From: Tricholomella constricta
Taxonomy: Eukaryota; Basidiomycota; Agaricomycetes; Agaricales; Lyophyllaceae
Length of the DNA stretch: 64,000 nucleotides
Direction of reading: 5' to 3'
Assembly (NCBI GenBank): GCA_013368375.1
Contig: JAACJP010000049.1
Span: 215,659 to 279,658 of the forward strand
Part shown: one piece after another, positions 21,658-32,169 of the stretch
Position numbering within the stretch: the stretch's first letter is position 1
Layout: every line of letters begins with the position of its first letter
The notes under the pieces: model-generated
What the model was told of the DNA's origin: nothing
The model's database searches: none
Seen by the model: the letters and a program-made list of their open reading frames with translations, nothing else
Translations under genes and position numbers: made by a program

Positions 21658-24135
21658 ATGCAATACACAATGGAACCCCTTTTTTCTACGTACATCCCAG
21701 CGCTGGTAGCGGCAGTTAAAGTTGAAGACGAATTATCCTCTTCGTCGTCCCGCCTTTTTCCCTCCGTTATGCCCAGTCACACGGCGTCTAGCGCGCTGGT
21801 AAAGCTTTTCGATCCTACTGGAGCCCCTTGGGAGTGGCCCGCCTGGCAGGATCGCACTGGAGTTCTCCATGGCCTCTTCCCGGAGGACGACAAGCACCTT
21901 CCTTATGGCTGGACTCGTCAAAATGCCATCGACATCCAGTCCTACTTCCGCGCTTATCACCTCCTCCCCACAGAAGAAAAAAAGATGGCCTTCGCGGCGA
22001 AGACAAAGGGTGGGTCGGCTCACCCGGGTCGTGAGTTGTGGAATAACTGGGTGATGCGCCGCTGGAACGCTTGGGGCATCCATGACATCGTGGTCCAGGA
22101 GCTGAAGGAGGCCGAGATTCACCCCTTAAACATCATCGTACGCGAGAACGATCCCTCCGCCCCCTGGCCCACGTCCGACTTTTACATCCCGATGATCTTG
22201 GACTCTCTCGCACTGCGACTTTTCGGCGAGGAGGCGTTCCCAAGCGGCGCTGGCGTCTTGACGACGAACATACGCAAGTGTATCCACATCATCGCCCAGA
22301 AGTCCTGGAATACGATCCGCGTCCAGGTCGGGGTTCTGAAGAATCGCCCCAATGAGATAATGGCAACTGCGCTCGCCGCGTTCAAAGGTGAGCTTTTTTG
22401 CCTTCACTCTAGTACTTGCTCATTTTTTATTGACCATAGACTTGGAGAATGGAAAGCCCACGAAGGCAAAGGTCTCCCGTGCCATCTGGGCAGTCTCTAA
22501 GTGGAAAAGTTGCGCGCAACTTTACAACACTCCCGATAACGTCAAGGCGGCCGAAGATATGCTAGCTGAACTGCAGGCAATCTTGGAGGCTTTAGGAGCG
22601 AAGATTAAGAAGCGAGTGGAACCCGCAGGTACAACAACTCCTCATCTGATAATCGTTCTTAAATCTGACCGGATATACAGGCATATGCAAGGTGTCCACT
22701 GTCGACCTGAAGGGCCTGGCTACAGAAGAAGACGTCTCTGACCTCCTGGCTCTCTATGACGAGTATTTTGACCAAGATGCTGAGGACCAGGATGAGCCGC
22801 CGATTTCTGACGCTCTGCCCGATAAGCAGCAGCTCAACGACTGCGGTGGAGATTTCGGGATGGAACTGGAGGCAAAGATGACTCCCGCTTCGTTGGCATT
22901 GTCGTTGGGCTTCAAGACGGGCCTTCCCCCGTCGTTCAATCTCCTCCGCGACAGGTCTGGCATATCCCCTTGGGACGACCCGTTGACCTTTGCTGACCCC
23001 AAGGCTGACCCCTTGCCCTGCAACCTCTCAAAGCTCTGCCTCCATTGGCATCAGCTTGCCGGCGTGCATTCCATCGTACGCAGCATCTTCACAGAAGTTG
23101 CCGACCCATCCCACACGACTGGGGTGCTTGTCGGAGACGAGGTGGGCCTTGGGAAGACTGCGCAAGCGATTTCAACCATCGCGTTCCTGATGCAAGTCAT
23201 CCGCCTTCAGGAGACGAAGCGGAAGCTGCCTAGACTGATCGGTGAGATTGTCTTCACGAATATGTCGTCTTGCGGCATGCTAATTCCTTTTCTCAGCGAA
23301 ACGTTGTTACCTTGGGGGGAGCGACAATATCCCGTCGCTGCCGCATCTCATCCTTTGCCCTGGCACCCTCATCGCACAATGGGTGAGCGAACTGAAGGTG
23401 TTGCTGCGCCCCAAGAGCGTGGACATATTTGTCTATGAGAGTCAATCCGACAGCCGCCAATTCTGGAGTTCATCCAGCGCTTTTCAACAGTCGAAGCACA
23501 AGCCTCACAACAGAATCGTCGTCATGAGCCACTCCGTACGCCACGTCTCATGCGTTGCTTGAATTTCATCCTGACCAACTGCAAATCAGGCTCTGTTCAA
23601 TGACATGAACAGTCTCCATCAAAACCTGAAGAAGAAGAAGGGGGGCCCTCGTCCTTGGGACATACCCTCTCCCAAGGGGCCTCTCACAGAGACCATCTTC
23701 GAGCAACACTTCCTCACTACCATCGTCGACGAGGCGCACCATATGCGAAACATCGGCAAGCGGCATAGCGCGGTCCTGCGAATTCTGCAGCAAACGAAGC
23801 TGCGGCTGATCATGACGGCTACGCCGCTTCACACATCTTCCAAGGTGAGCTCCATAGCGATAATTTGATACCGCTGCTCACCGCGCTTTGCACATGAAGG
23901 ACATCGCGTCCATGGGTCGCCTCGTAGGCATCCCCCACTTCTTTACCGAAGAATCACACATTGAGGAGAAAGCCGATGCCGCGGCTGTACGCAAAGCGAA
24001 GAAACTCGACGATGACGGGGAAGCTCTCCTTGTTGAGCAACTCCAATCTGTGAAGCGCCTTCAAGCTCACCTTGTAGGCCATTTCCTCCGGAGGACCACG
24101 GCGAGCCTGGACTTTATTCGCAAGCCTCTCTTGCC
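21658..24135 (+). pseudogene. SNF2-family ATPase gene, 3' half lost to an inserted element
   Basis: Six exons (21,658-22,387, 22,440-22,628, 22,681-23,241, 23,297-23,535, 23,590-23,844, 23,900-24,135) keep one frame for about 736 residues across introns of 52-55 nt. Residues 1-440 are a domain I do not recognise (WNNWVMRRWNAWGIHDIVVQ). Then follow the N-terminal ATPase motifs of the SNF2 superfamily: GDEVGLGKTAQ (Walker A, about 458-468), ILCPGTLIAQW (Ia), DEAH (620-623) and TATPL (649-653). Shortly after RRTTASLDF the frame runs into a dispersed repeat and stops at 24,157. The helicase C-terminal lobe (motifs IV-VI) is missing, so remodelling activity is not expected. Up to the insertion I see no damage, which points to a recent loss. 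Start chosen at the first of two close ATGs. Confidence 0.85.
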
Positions 24136-24735
24136 TAGTCATTGGCGGAGCGGATAACGGGTCGTTATCCATTCAGATTTTGGACCCAATTTTTCTCAAC
24201 ATTGAAACAAGCAATTGGGGTCAAACCAACAGTAAGATATATACTTTTACCTATCCTCTATCGCACGCACTAATCCGTTTGACGAGATATGTATTCTCGG
24301 TGGTGCTATGGACCACCGAAAAGAGGGGCAAAAGCGTGGGAAAGCACACCATTGAGTGTCTTCAACGCTTCCACATCCGAGATCATGGTATTGGAGGACG
24401 TTTCGATATACATTTGATGGAGGTCGCACCCTTTTTTATGAAAATCGGTGAAGAATTGAGTGAGCTATGGACAATTTTGTGTGGGGGATTCGGGTGGGTG
24501 GCTGATGTGGCTGTGCTGAAAATCGGTTCCGGGCGGCTTTCAATTTTTAAAATATTGACTACAGCTGCGTGCGCCACAAAAATTTATGCGTGCGCTGCGC
24601 AATTGGGATCTGCCCTCGTCCTAAATTTTCTGAAGGTGACGCGGCTGAACTGTTAAAACGCGTCAGGGATCTTTGTGACCTGGCGCGCGGGCGCGCGAAG
24701 CGCGCCTCGGCAATTGCCGGTCACCGCCTCCAGCC
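24136..24735 (+). mobile_element. dispersed element copy 1, interrupting the SNF2 gene
   Basis: About 590 bp closely matching 44,061-44,660. Both copies start tagtcattggcgg after a C and then show an inverted repeat GGATAACG-NNN-CGTTATCC (24,152-24,170). The body is AT-rich with a region cggtggtgctatggaccaccg, itself an inverted repeat. The end is GC-rich with ggcgcgcgggcgcgcgaagc and the palindrome CGGCAATTGCCG. Homology fades after ccggtcaccgcctccag. There is no transposase and no terminal inverted repeat or target duplication that I can see, so it may be a non-autonomous element or a piece of a larger one. Confidence 0.65.
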
Positions 24736-25390
24736 ATTCTGCCCCGCCCACCGCACGGTATTGTGCCGTTGCAGTCCGTCTCGAGTACCTTGTTCAAGTC
24801 CCATTCCTTTTGTAATAATACTCTTCTCTTGCTGTCCAATTCTGTGTTTTGTATAGTGCATGCAAATGACTTTCGGAGGTCTATAAATGACCACTGAGAG
24901 CGACTGTCCCACTCCAATTCATCCCAATAACCCCAAAACCTCACTTTCAAAGCGCCCTCACTGAGGGTGCCGTGCACCTCGGAACTTCTTGCACCGGGAT
25001 TTCTTCTTAGATGACCCCAACTCACAACATGGTGTGTAGCAAGCATCGCACGCTATTTATACCCACAGTACCCTTGTATTAAAGATCACTATGTAGTTGA
25101 TGCTTCGCAAAATAAATCTACTCGAAATACAGTGAGACCGCAGGGTGACAACATACACTGATGCTCGAGCAATCCTGCCCATTACATGCTCCTGCAAAAT
25201 GCCCCCGTCATCACACCATGACCTCCTTTGCTATCCCTGCCCTGCCCCTGTCAACTGTCACTATACCCTCCTTCGATGCTCAGTTGCACCCCAGACAGCC
25301 CCCGCCTGACTCGAGACAATGAGGCAGCCTCCCCCCGTGTCAGCCATGTGTCGTGCATTGACGCGCTCAAGGGCGGTCCATCAAGGGCGA
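24736..25390. other. no gene seen; contains a solitary palindrome
   Basis: Apart from the palindrome near 24,957 (gcgccctcactgagggtgc followed by cgtgcac), nothing is recognised. The first 100 bases share words with 46,780-46,840 (ccggtcaccgcctcc, gccattctg, ttgtccaa), so a further part of the dispersed element may continue here. Confidence 0.4.
24955..24980 (+). repeat. solitary palindrome
   Basis: GCGCCCTCACTGAGGGTGC followed by cgtgcacctc. One arm carries G for A, so the stem would hold one G-T pair. The orientation is the same as in the arrays. Confidence 0.85.
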
Positions 25391-26490
25391 TCCGTCACGA
25401 ATCAACGCAGTTGTACTGGGACACCGTGCTGCTGTGGAAAGTCGAGGTGGTACGACTGTCGCCCGTGCGCAGAGGTCTTGGTTGCGAAGGTGGTGGTGGT
25501 GCCGGCGCCGACTACTGCTGGTGATGGTGCTGAGGGGAATGTAATGACGGCACCGCCGTGTTCGCACGATGGGGCGCCGGCACGAGTGCACAATCATCGT
25601 CTGTCCAACCTGATATCCTCCCGCCGCCTCGTACTGCTCGAGTTGCCCATGCCTATCCCAAGCGCCAGACATCGTCTTCACTTCATCTCGTCCCCGTTTG
25701 CCCTCACCCTCGCCCTCGCCTTGCACACCCCCACCCCCCCTCCTAATCCTCCGACAGCACCTCCCCGACCCCGCCAGAGTGCCCTCCCCGCTATCGACGA
25801 GCATCCGAATGCGCCGGCCTATAGAAATCGCACCCCACAGTACATCGCCCCACCCGCCGCTCCTCCGCCCCAAATTCCACGTGCACCCTCCATCCCGTCC
25901 CCATGCCTCGGTTCGATCCCAGTTCCTACAAGCTCTCTGGTCATTTCTGCCTCGGCGGTGGGGGCGGGTGCATCGGTGAGGGCGGGGAGGGGTGGTGCAG
26001 GGCTTTCGAGCGGAAACACCGGCCGGTGGGGGAGCCGCCGCTGTCCAGAGGTGTGGTGAGGGTGCGGGAGTGGCTAGGGAAGGGCGAGAGGCGGAGGGGG
26101 TGGCCATGTGCGCGTGCAAGGCGGACGCGAATGGAAAGGCGGGGAGCTTGTGGTTGGGATGGGTCGGTGGGCGTGTGCTGGTTGTGGTGGTGGGCGAAGG
26201 CGGTGGGGGGAGATCGACCTTGGGGCATGCGTACGAGCTCCGTGGAGATACACTGTAGGTCATCGTCGCGGAGGGGAGCGGCAGCGGCCGCTGGTCGTAT
26301 GGGTTGCTATTGGTGGTGGGCAACGGGTTGGTCGAGGTCAAGGAGCAGGAGTCCAGTGACACAGAGGACGGCAGAGGAGGTGGAGAAGGAGACATCGTCA
26401 GCGCAACCTGCTCGAGTGAGCTGACCGATGCAGGTGGGGACGGTTGCTGTGTATGGGTCTTCGTGCTCTTCGTGATCCGTCTCCTCAAAA
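25390..26490 (-). pseudogene. GC-rich gene remnant, copy 1 of a threefold family
   Basis: On the minus strand LEQYEAAGGYQ (near 25,640) is followed by His/Gln/Pro-type sequence built on caccatcaccagcagtag and cagacctctg-like words. The same order occurs on the plus strand at 28,520-28,790 (LEQYEAAAGRG) and 33,730-33,940 (LERYKAAVRKG). A 373-codon minus-strand frame spans the whole interval, but it is a low-complexity frame caused by C-rich composition and mixes frames relative to the other two copies. I regard it as a decayed gene of unknown function. Confidence 0.4.
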
Positions 26491-27300
26491 ACAGTGGTGC
26501 CCTCCCCCACCCCCGCCCTCCTCGCCCATCGACACCGCCCTCCTGACCCGTCGACAGCGCCCTCCTAACCCGTCGCCCCCGCCCTCCTCACCCGTCGACA
26601 AACTCGCCGAATTCCCATCAAACATCGTAAGTGCCTGCTGTGCATTACCATGCCCCCTCCGTCCGGGCTCGCAGCTGTGCACAGTCCGGACTTGCATGCC
26701 TACAATGAGTGGGAAACTTTTGCGTCGCTGGTCGAGTACCCACCTGACACCACCGTGATGCTCTTCAGCCCTTGCAGCACCCGCTACTCCTCCAGCTGCG
26801 ACTCGGCCTGCTTCAGTCTGCCGGGGGCGGGGGATCGTGGGGTTGGAAAGAGCGCAAGGCGAGGGTGTTTTGGGCAGTGTCTGGCGGCGGGAGCGGCGGC
26901 GCGGAGAGAGGACTCGATGCGACTTTGATGGGCGACATGATGCTGAGGTCCTCGGGCTGTGGGATGTCAATGGGGCGCCCACGTACAAGAAAAACTGGTG
27001 ACAAGAGACCGACCTTGCATGAATGCCCATCCACGATCGATGGTCTTGCCTTGTCGGCGTGCACGAAGCCGCAGCTCAGCAAGATTCTCATTCTGCTAGC
27101 GGCGACGACCACAGGGTAAATCAAGTTAAAATTCTGTTGGGAAAGGGAGGGTTTTCGTTATGTTAGATTCAGGTTAGGAGTCAAAGCAGCACGCACCAAG
27201 GGCACAGCGGACAGTGAGTGAGATGCGGCGCCCATGTCGAGAACTTCGTTGGTGTGCGGCTGAGTCGATCGTGGGGGCGTCACGTTGTGACTGATCGGTG
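26491..27300. other. unassigned GC-rich sequence
   Basis: Frames on both strands are open through composition only. A short C-rich repeat (cctcctnacccgtcgacagc) is visible at 26,520-26,600. No family is recognised. Confidence 0.35.
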
Positions 27301-27305
27301 GCTGT

Positions 27306-27336
27306 ACAGGGCACCCTCACTGAGGGTGCCGCACAC
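27306..27336 (+). repeat. solitary palindrome
   Basis: A perfect GCACCCTCACTGAGGGTGC with flanking G and C, followed by cgcacacctcgaactt. The downstream word is similar to that at 24,970 (cgtgcacctcggaactt), so about 35 bp are shared between the two solitary sites. Confidence 0.9.
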
Positions 27337-27484
27337 CTCGAACTTATTCGCAATGCCTCCTCGCCGCCATCGACTGCCTCGTCCATTTCCTGCAAACATG
27401 CTCATATATTGCTCCACCTTTCAACTTGCTGTGCAGTACGTCCACCGATTGTGGGGCCCATCACTATACTGATCTTTCCTCTCG

Positions 27485-28005
27485 ATCTAGGAACGTTTGA
27501 ACAGCGAGTCGCATTGGCCTCTAATCTCTGGGTAGCTCCCAAAGCGATGGACCTCGCAACGCTTGACATTAAGTGGACGGATAAAGCATGCGCTAAGGCC
27601 GAGAACATCAAGCTGGAGGTTGAACTGAAGACACATGATCAAGGAGACCATCCGGGTGAGTCTCCAGCACTTTGACTCTATTTCTGAGTCCTCGGCGCCA
27701 GCTGAGCCACTCCCGGGCGAGTATTCGACGTGAAATCACGCCAGCATTGTGCGACGAACCAACATGTCCTGGACATGTCCTTATCAGTCTTAGAGGTACG
27801 AACGGTCCGTCTTTAACCCTTTAACCCCTCCACTGCCCAATGTTCACATCTGTATCTAGATCTACGCACACATCTCCAGCTATGTCTTCAAGCCGACGCC
27901 GTACACCGTCAACTCCAACAATGGGGGCACCTCCAGCAGCGTTGGAAGCAGCAGCGGTGCCCCACCTTCGACGGGAGGATCGCGATCGCTTAAGCGCCGA
28001 CATAT
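27485..28005 (+). pseudogene. remnant of a possible secreted Ser-rich protein gene
   Basis: Three exon-like pieces occur in order: FEQRVALASNLWVAPKAMDL, LATLDIKWTDKACAKAENIK and LEVELKTHDQGDHPG (27,490-27,655); CDEPTCPGHVLISLRG (27,750-27,795); and IYAHISSYVFKPTPYTVNSN with NGGTSSSVGSSSGAPPSTGG (27,860-27,980). The Ser/Gly-rich end looks like the tail of a secreted or GPI-type fungal protein. Phases between pieces were not all reconciled and no start or signal peptide is present, so it is listed as a fragment. The family is not recognised. Confidence 0.4.
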
Positions 28006-28410
28006 CCAGTCAAACCTCTATCTCGCGACCGCGTTATCATTGCTCGGCCTACGAGAAGGCGGCATATAGTTCCTGGAAGGCAGATCCTGCGAAAGAGTTG
28101 GGTCACTGAATCAGCAAGGTCAGTCTGCGACAATCTTGTCGAAGATCTGGGTGGTGGGGATGGGCTTAGGGGTGTGCAAGGTAAGGGCGAGGGCGATGGC
28201 AATGGGGACGGGATGTAGTGAAGGCGACGATGGCGTTCGTGCGGCTGAGGGCTCAGACGGACGCGGGCGGGCGTGTGGGGGTATTTAACCACTTGGGGGG
28301 TTAGGGTGCACGATCGGGAGTTCAGTGTCGCGCCCCAACTGCGGGTGTGTGTGCTCAACGGACCGGGACGAGGGCGGGGCGCAGGCATCTGCGCCTGCGG
28401 TGTCGATGAA
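28006..28410. other. unassigned
   Basis: GC-rich, with no readable exon beyond composition-driven frames. Confidence 0.35.
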
Positions 28411-28830
28411 TCTTGATGTTATCGCATCGGTAGGCTTGAACATGGGTGATGTGCCCCCGGACCTAGCGCTTAGGATGGACATGTGATCGGGCTGGGGGCT
28501 TGGGGCGAGCACGCCCGTCAACTGCACCGGTGCGCTCGAGCAGTACGAGGCTGCGGCGGGCAGGGGTAGGCGGGATGGGCACAGACGACGACAGTCTACT
28601 CATGTCGATGCTCACAGTCGTGCCAACACGACAATACCATCACTACCCTCACCACCACCACCACTCCCAGCAACAGTGGCAGGATCAGCCGGCACCGGCA
28701 CCCCTACCATCACCACCGCGACTGCAGTCCCCCGCGCATGGGCAACAGTCGCGTAGCTTCGGCTTCTCGCATCGTAAGGTGCCCACTCAGTACAACTTCT
28801 TCGAATTGTACCAGTGTGTAGAGTTGGACC
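28410..28830 (+). pseudogene. gene remnant, copy 2 of the threefold family
   Basis: GLNMGDVPPDLALRMDM, then LEQYEAAAGRG, then His/Pro/Gln-type sequence (caccaccaccaccactcccagcaacag, atcagccggcacc) and kvptqy-like ending (aaggtgcccactcagtac). It aligns block by block with 33,650-33,950. Stops and frame changes separate the blocks. Confidence 0.45.
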
Positions 28831-29740
28831 AGGCCGCAATACGAATCTGTCATATTAAATCGTCTGAACGTAGTCTAGTAGCATGTACATGCCTCAATAA
28901 TGCCCGTGCTCCTCAAATTCTTCGTCCATTTCCCGTTCCGCCTCCTCCGAGTCCTCATCATCATCATCGATGCGTAGCGGAACGCCTGCCGTACATCGCT
29001 CGGTGTTGAGAGACCTCATCATCATACAGCCCTCAGGGGAACGATGTCTAGTAGGGTGCCACTGTCTGGCGGAGGCGTTCGGGGCTGGATGAGAGCTTAT
29101 CACAAGAGAGTCCAAAGACGTCGAAAGAACTTGTGGATGTCAATCCGCAGGTGTGCGCAGACTGAGACACGCTCGTGCTGCCAAAAATGCATTTATTCCC
29201 ATTAGTGTCGGAGAGAGGGAGAAGGGTGGGAGGCTTGTATTTGTGTGGACGTAAGGTGAAGAAGACTGTCTGATTCATAGCAAAAACACCACGAAACCTT
29301 TCACAATTGCACTTCTGCCCACTGAGATCGACAGACATCCTTCCGAACCATCTACGTTGAGGGAATTATACCGTGATCAGGCCCAGTTCTCAGAGGCCTC
29401 GCTGCTCCAGCTCGAAACCGCGACGGCTGAAGCTTGATCTTAGTCGATGTGCCCTTACACCAACACTGCGATGGCGAGCTGAAGCCCAGAAAGCCTCTCG
29501 GCTCTCCTTTAATCGAGGCGAATCCATGGCATGGGGAGCACAGCGGCTGAAGAATAATCACCAACTTGATAGAGAAGGAATGATGCTCACGAACTTTGAC
29601 GACTTTGCCCAGGTGCGATCCCGCAGCTTCATGCCGATGAGATCTCCAGTGTGGGCAGAGGGCGGCGGGGTTGCATCACAATGCTGCCGTGCAGCTGCGG
29701 GGCCGCAGTGCGAGCATTGCCGTGTACTTTGACCTGATCT
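28831..29740. other. unassigned, with short acidic minus-strand piece
   Basis: The minus-strand piece ending IDDDDEDSEEAEREMDEEFE (near 28,900-29,000) looks like a C-terminal acidic tail. At 29,360-29,430 (plus) RDQAQFSEASLLQLETATAE is exon-like. No family is recognised for either. Confidence 0.3.
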
Positions 29741-29744
29741 ATGT

Positions 29745-30015
29745 ACTCGTGCAGCGCATGAGCGCCTTGATGAAGAGGGGCTGGGCGTACTTGAGGTTCA
29801 GGTGCATGAACACAGTCACCGCGATGCCCATGTAGGCGGCGCGGAGCTGTGGGGAGGGAGTTGTTGGCGAGTGAAGGAAAGGCAGACGCACGAGACGCAT
29901 GAGCTTGAATGTTTCTAGGAGGTCGTAGTCGCATTGTAGTTACGGCTGTTCGTCTGGCAACATAGAGATGACGAGCATGATGTCGATGTTATCCACTGTA
30001 GAAAAGGATCAGCTA
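29745..30015 (-). pseudogene. PHO88/SND3-like ER protein pseudogene
   Basis: PHO88 (SND3) is a fungal ER membrane protein of the SRP-independent targeting route. On the minus strand CDYDLLETFKLMRL joins, across an intron with GTGCGT and CCACAG ends (about 29,850-29,893), to AAYMGIAVTVFMHLNLKYAQ and PLFIKALM, which corresponds to the conserved membrane-spanning part near the C-terminus of the family. Upstream, VDNIDIMLVISMLPDEQP is followed by a stop. The sequence after PLFIKALMRC loses similarity and hits a stop. N-terminus and tail are missing. Confidence 0.6.
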
Positions 30016-30129
30016 GTGCACACGAAAAATAGCGAGGCGCGTGCATACGAGAAAGGAAGGTCCTGTATTGACCTGGAGAAACTCTTTGCTCATTGCCGCC
30101 CACGGTGACCTCGATTGTGAATGCGCTGG

Positions 30130-31150
30130 AGAGATTGTTAGTACGAAGGAAAATTGAGAGGGAAAGTGGCTGGACTCACGTCGAAGACTCCACTGCCCGT
30201 GACCTGGAGCACCACCCCATCGCTCCGCCATCGCCTTCCTGCTCAACCACCGCACGCTTTCACAGATCTCGACAAGTACACGATGTACGCAATGCCACGT
30301 CCAGTGTCGAACCTTTCTAGCCGTCAATCACGAATACACGCCATAAAAGGCACCTTCACACCCATTCCACACAGTCCCATCGCAGTGCACGGCTGATCGA
30401 GGTCGCAGAGGCCCGCCGCATCTTTGACATCGCTGAGACACCAGCGATGATGAGAAGAAGAAAAATGTCGCCAGCATGAAAGGGGACGGCAGCTATCAGC
30501 CGCAACAGGATTGGTGCAGTCTCCCGCTACCCAAATGAGCATGACGAGACACGAACAACGGAGCTCCGGAGCGGAAGGGGAAGGAGTGCATCGCTAGACC
30601 TTTTGGAGAAGAAGAGACGGGGTCGAGGCGGCGCATCTTATGGTTGGGGTGTGGTTGGGGTGATGGAACGAACTGCCGGATCACAGCATGTAAGTGAACA
30701 CGACAGACAGCGGGTTAGCTTCCAGGGCTGTCATAGAAGGGTGTATTTGAGGTGCAGCACGTTTTTTACAAGTGCAAAACCAAGGCCTGCCGAATGGTGT
30801 CATCGAGCAAGAGGACATGAGGAGTGAAGGAGATGCGCATGGCCAATGTATTAATTCCGAGCAATCTAGGGTGTTCTCAGCTGACAGGCGCAGGGTGCAG
30901 TGAAGCGATTAGGATACACCAATTTCGAGTGACACGTTATTCCTTCGCCCGAGCTCTTCCAGCAATTGAATTGTGTTTCAGAGAGCATGGAGTCATGCCT
31001 TTCACATGAACGCAGCGAGAGTAGAAAGATGCCTCTGAGGTCCTCGCCGGAGCTTTCCGTATTGTTTTGCATCAGACTTCAGTGGAAATCGACAATCATT
31101 GGGTCGATCCACGTTGTCAATCTTGTCAAAGCAATGATCTGATTATTGCC
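30130..31150. other. no recognisable gene
   Basis: Frames are short and interrupted on both strands. Nothing could be assigned. Confidence 0.4.
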
Positions 31151-31199
31151 ATCGCATGTTCATCTGGCGCGATCCCTTGTACCTCCTGCTTTCACTGGA

Positions 31200-31530
31200 A
31201 GCAAGCCATTACGCACGAGTTCAACAACAGAAGTTCTTAGGTGAAGGGTCGCTGCGACTATCGCGGAAGGTCAATGCGCAGCTCTTGAAGTCGAAGAAGG
31301 CGATGGAGAAAAAGGAGAAATGTGTCTGTATACTGCTACTAGGTGCGTTGATCCATGCCTTCCGTCCTTCTCCCCTTCTCCTGACAGGTGGACTGTCTAT
31401 AAAGGACAATCCGAGTCCGGCAAGGTTAGGCAGACCATTCATTCTACTCGAAACAGTTGTACTGAAGCGCTTGTCTCGAGTCCAGTTCTGAAGAGTGTGT
31501 TACCCTTCCGCTCTATACTCTTCGACACTA
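31200..31530 (+). pseudogene. G-protein alpha-like P-loop fragment
   Basis: The plus-strand exon QLLKSKKAMEKKEKCVCILL ends in LLG with a GTGCGT donor. Removing an intron of about 62 nt (AAG end near 31,407) joins it in frame to GQSESGK, the P-loop used by the divergent G-alpha-like proteins common in mushrooms (usually GQSESGKST). After the K the expected S-T are displaced and only a weak VLKSVLPFRSILF follows. Switch regions and the helical domain are absent. The match is short but lies exactly around the nucleotide-binding loop after a basic helix, as in the family. Confidence 0.5.
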
Positions 31531-32165
31531 ACGCACACGTCCAGGTTTTCCATTTGCCCTCCCAAGCAGTTCGAAAATGAAGGGATAGTATGAAAAAATG
31601 ATCGTCCTGCCTTCTCCCAGCCCGCCGCTGCTGCTGTCTTGGCCCCATCTATGCTCGTGCCTCCAGCAGGACGATGAGCAACTACCACACCTCTCCTTCT
31701 TCCTCGCTATCCGGCTGTGCACCTCCCACCTCACCCTCTTCGCTCCCTGCGCTCCTCCAGTTCGCCCCCACACTCATCCTCCCAGCCGAGGCTGCGGCCC
31801 GCCACCGCAGCGCTAGTGCCAACGGGGGCGCGAACAGTTCGAGCTCGGCAAAGACAAATTCGCCGCTAACGCTGTATGAGAAGTCGTTGGATCGTTTCGG
31901 TGGGTGCGATGGGTGCGGTGCTCCCGCGTGCATTTCAGGTGCGTCTGCGCTTCCTTGACATTCGGATCCAGCTTTCTGATAATGTTGACCTCCGTTAGTA
32001 CATCCCGTTGATGCTGGTAAGCTATGACTGGTGTGTACGACGCCTCTGCCAGCCGAAGTTCAAGCTCCAGCTTCAAACTGCAAGCTGTTTCGCTCGTTGT
32101 GTACTATCGGGAGCTGTCGTCGTAAACTCCATCTCCCAATTTTCCTCAATTCTTTATGAGTACGT
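31531..32165. other. unassigned
   Basis: A Ser/Ala-rich plus-strand frame (31,674-31,958, MSNYHTSPSSSLSGCAPPTS) may be a remnant but shows no family feature. Confidence 0.3.
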
Positions 32166-32169
32166 TTAC

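Noticed and set aside
22754..24172. Minus-strand frames opposite the SNF2 gene
   Set aside because: These are shadows of the well supported six-exon plus-strand gene.
24136..24656. 158-codon plus-strand frame in the dispersed element (also about 160 codons at 43,913-44,395)
   Set aside because: In copy 2 the frame begins in satellite DNA and in copy 1 it begins in the element. The stops differ, and the product has no family feature. The frame is probably open by chance in a recently copied element.
25367..26488. 373-codon minus-strand frame
   Set aside because: Low-complexity Ser/Pro/Arg composition caused by C-rich DNA. Comparison with its two paralogous segments shows that the related blocks lie in different frames.
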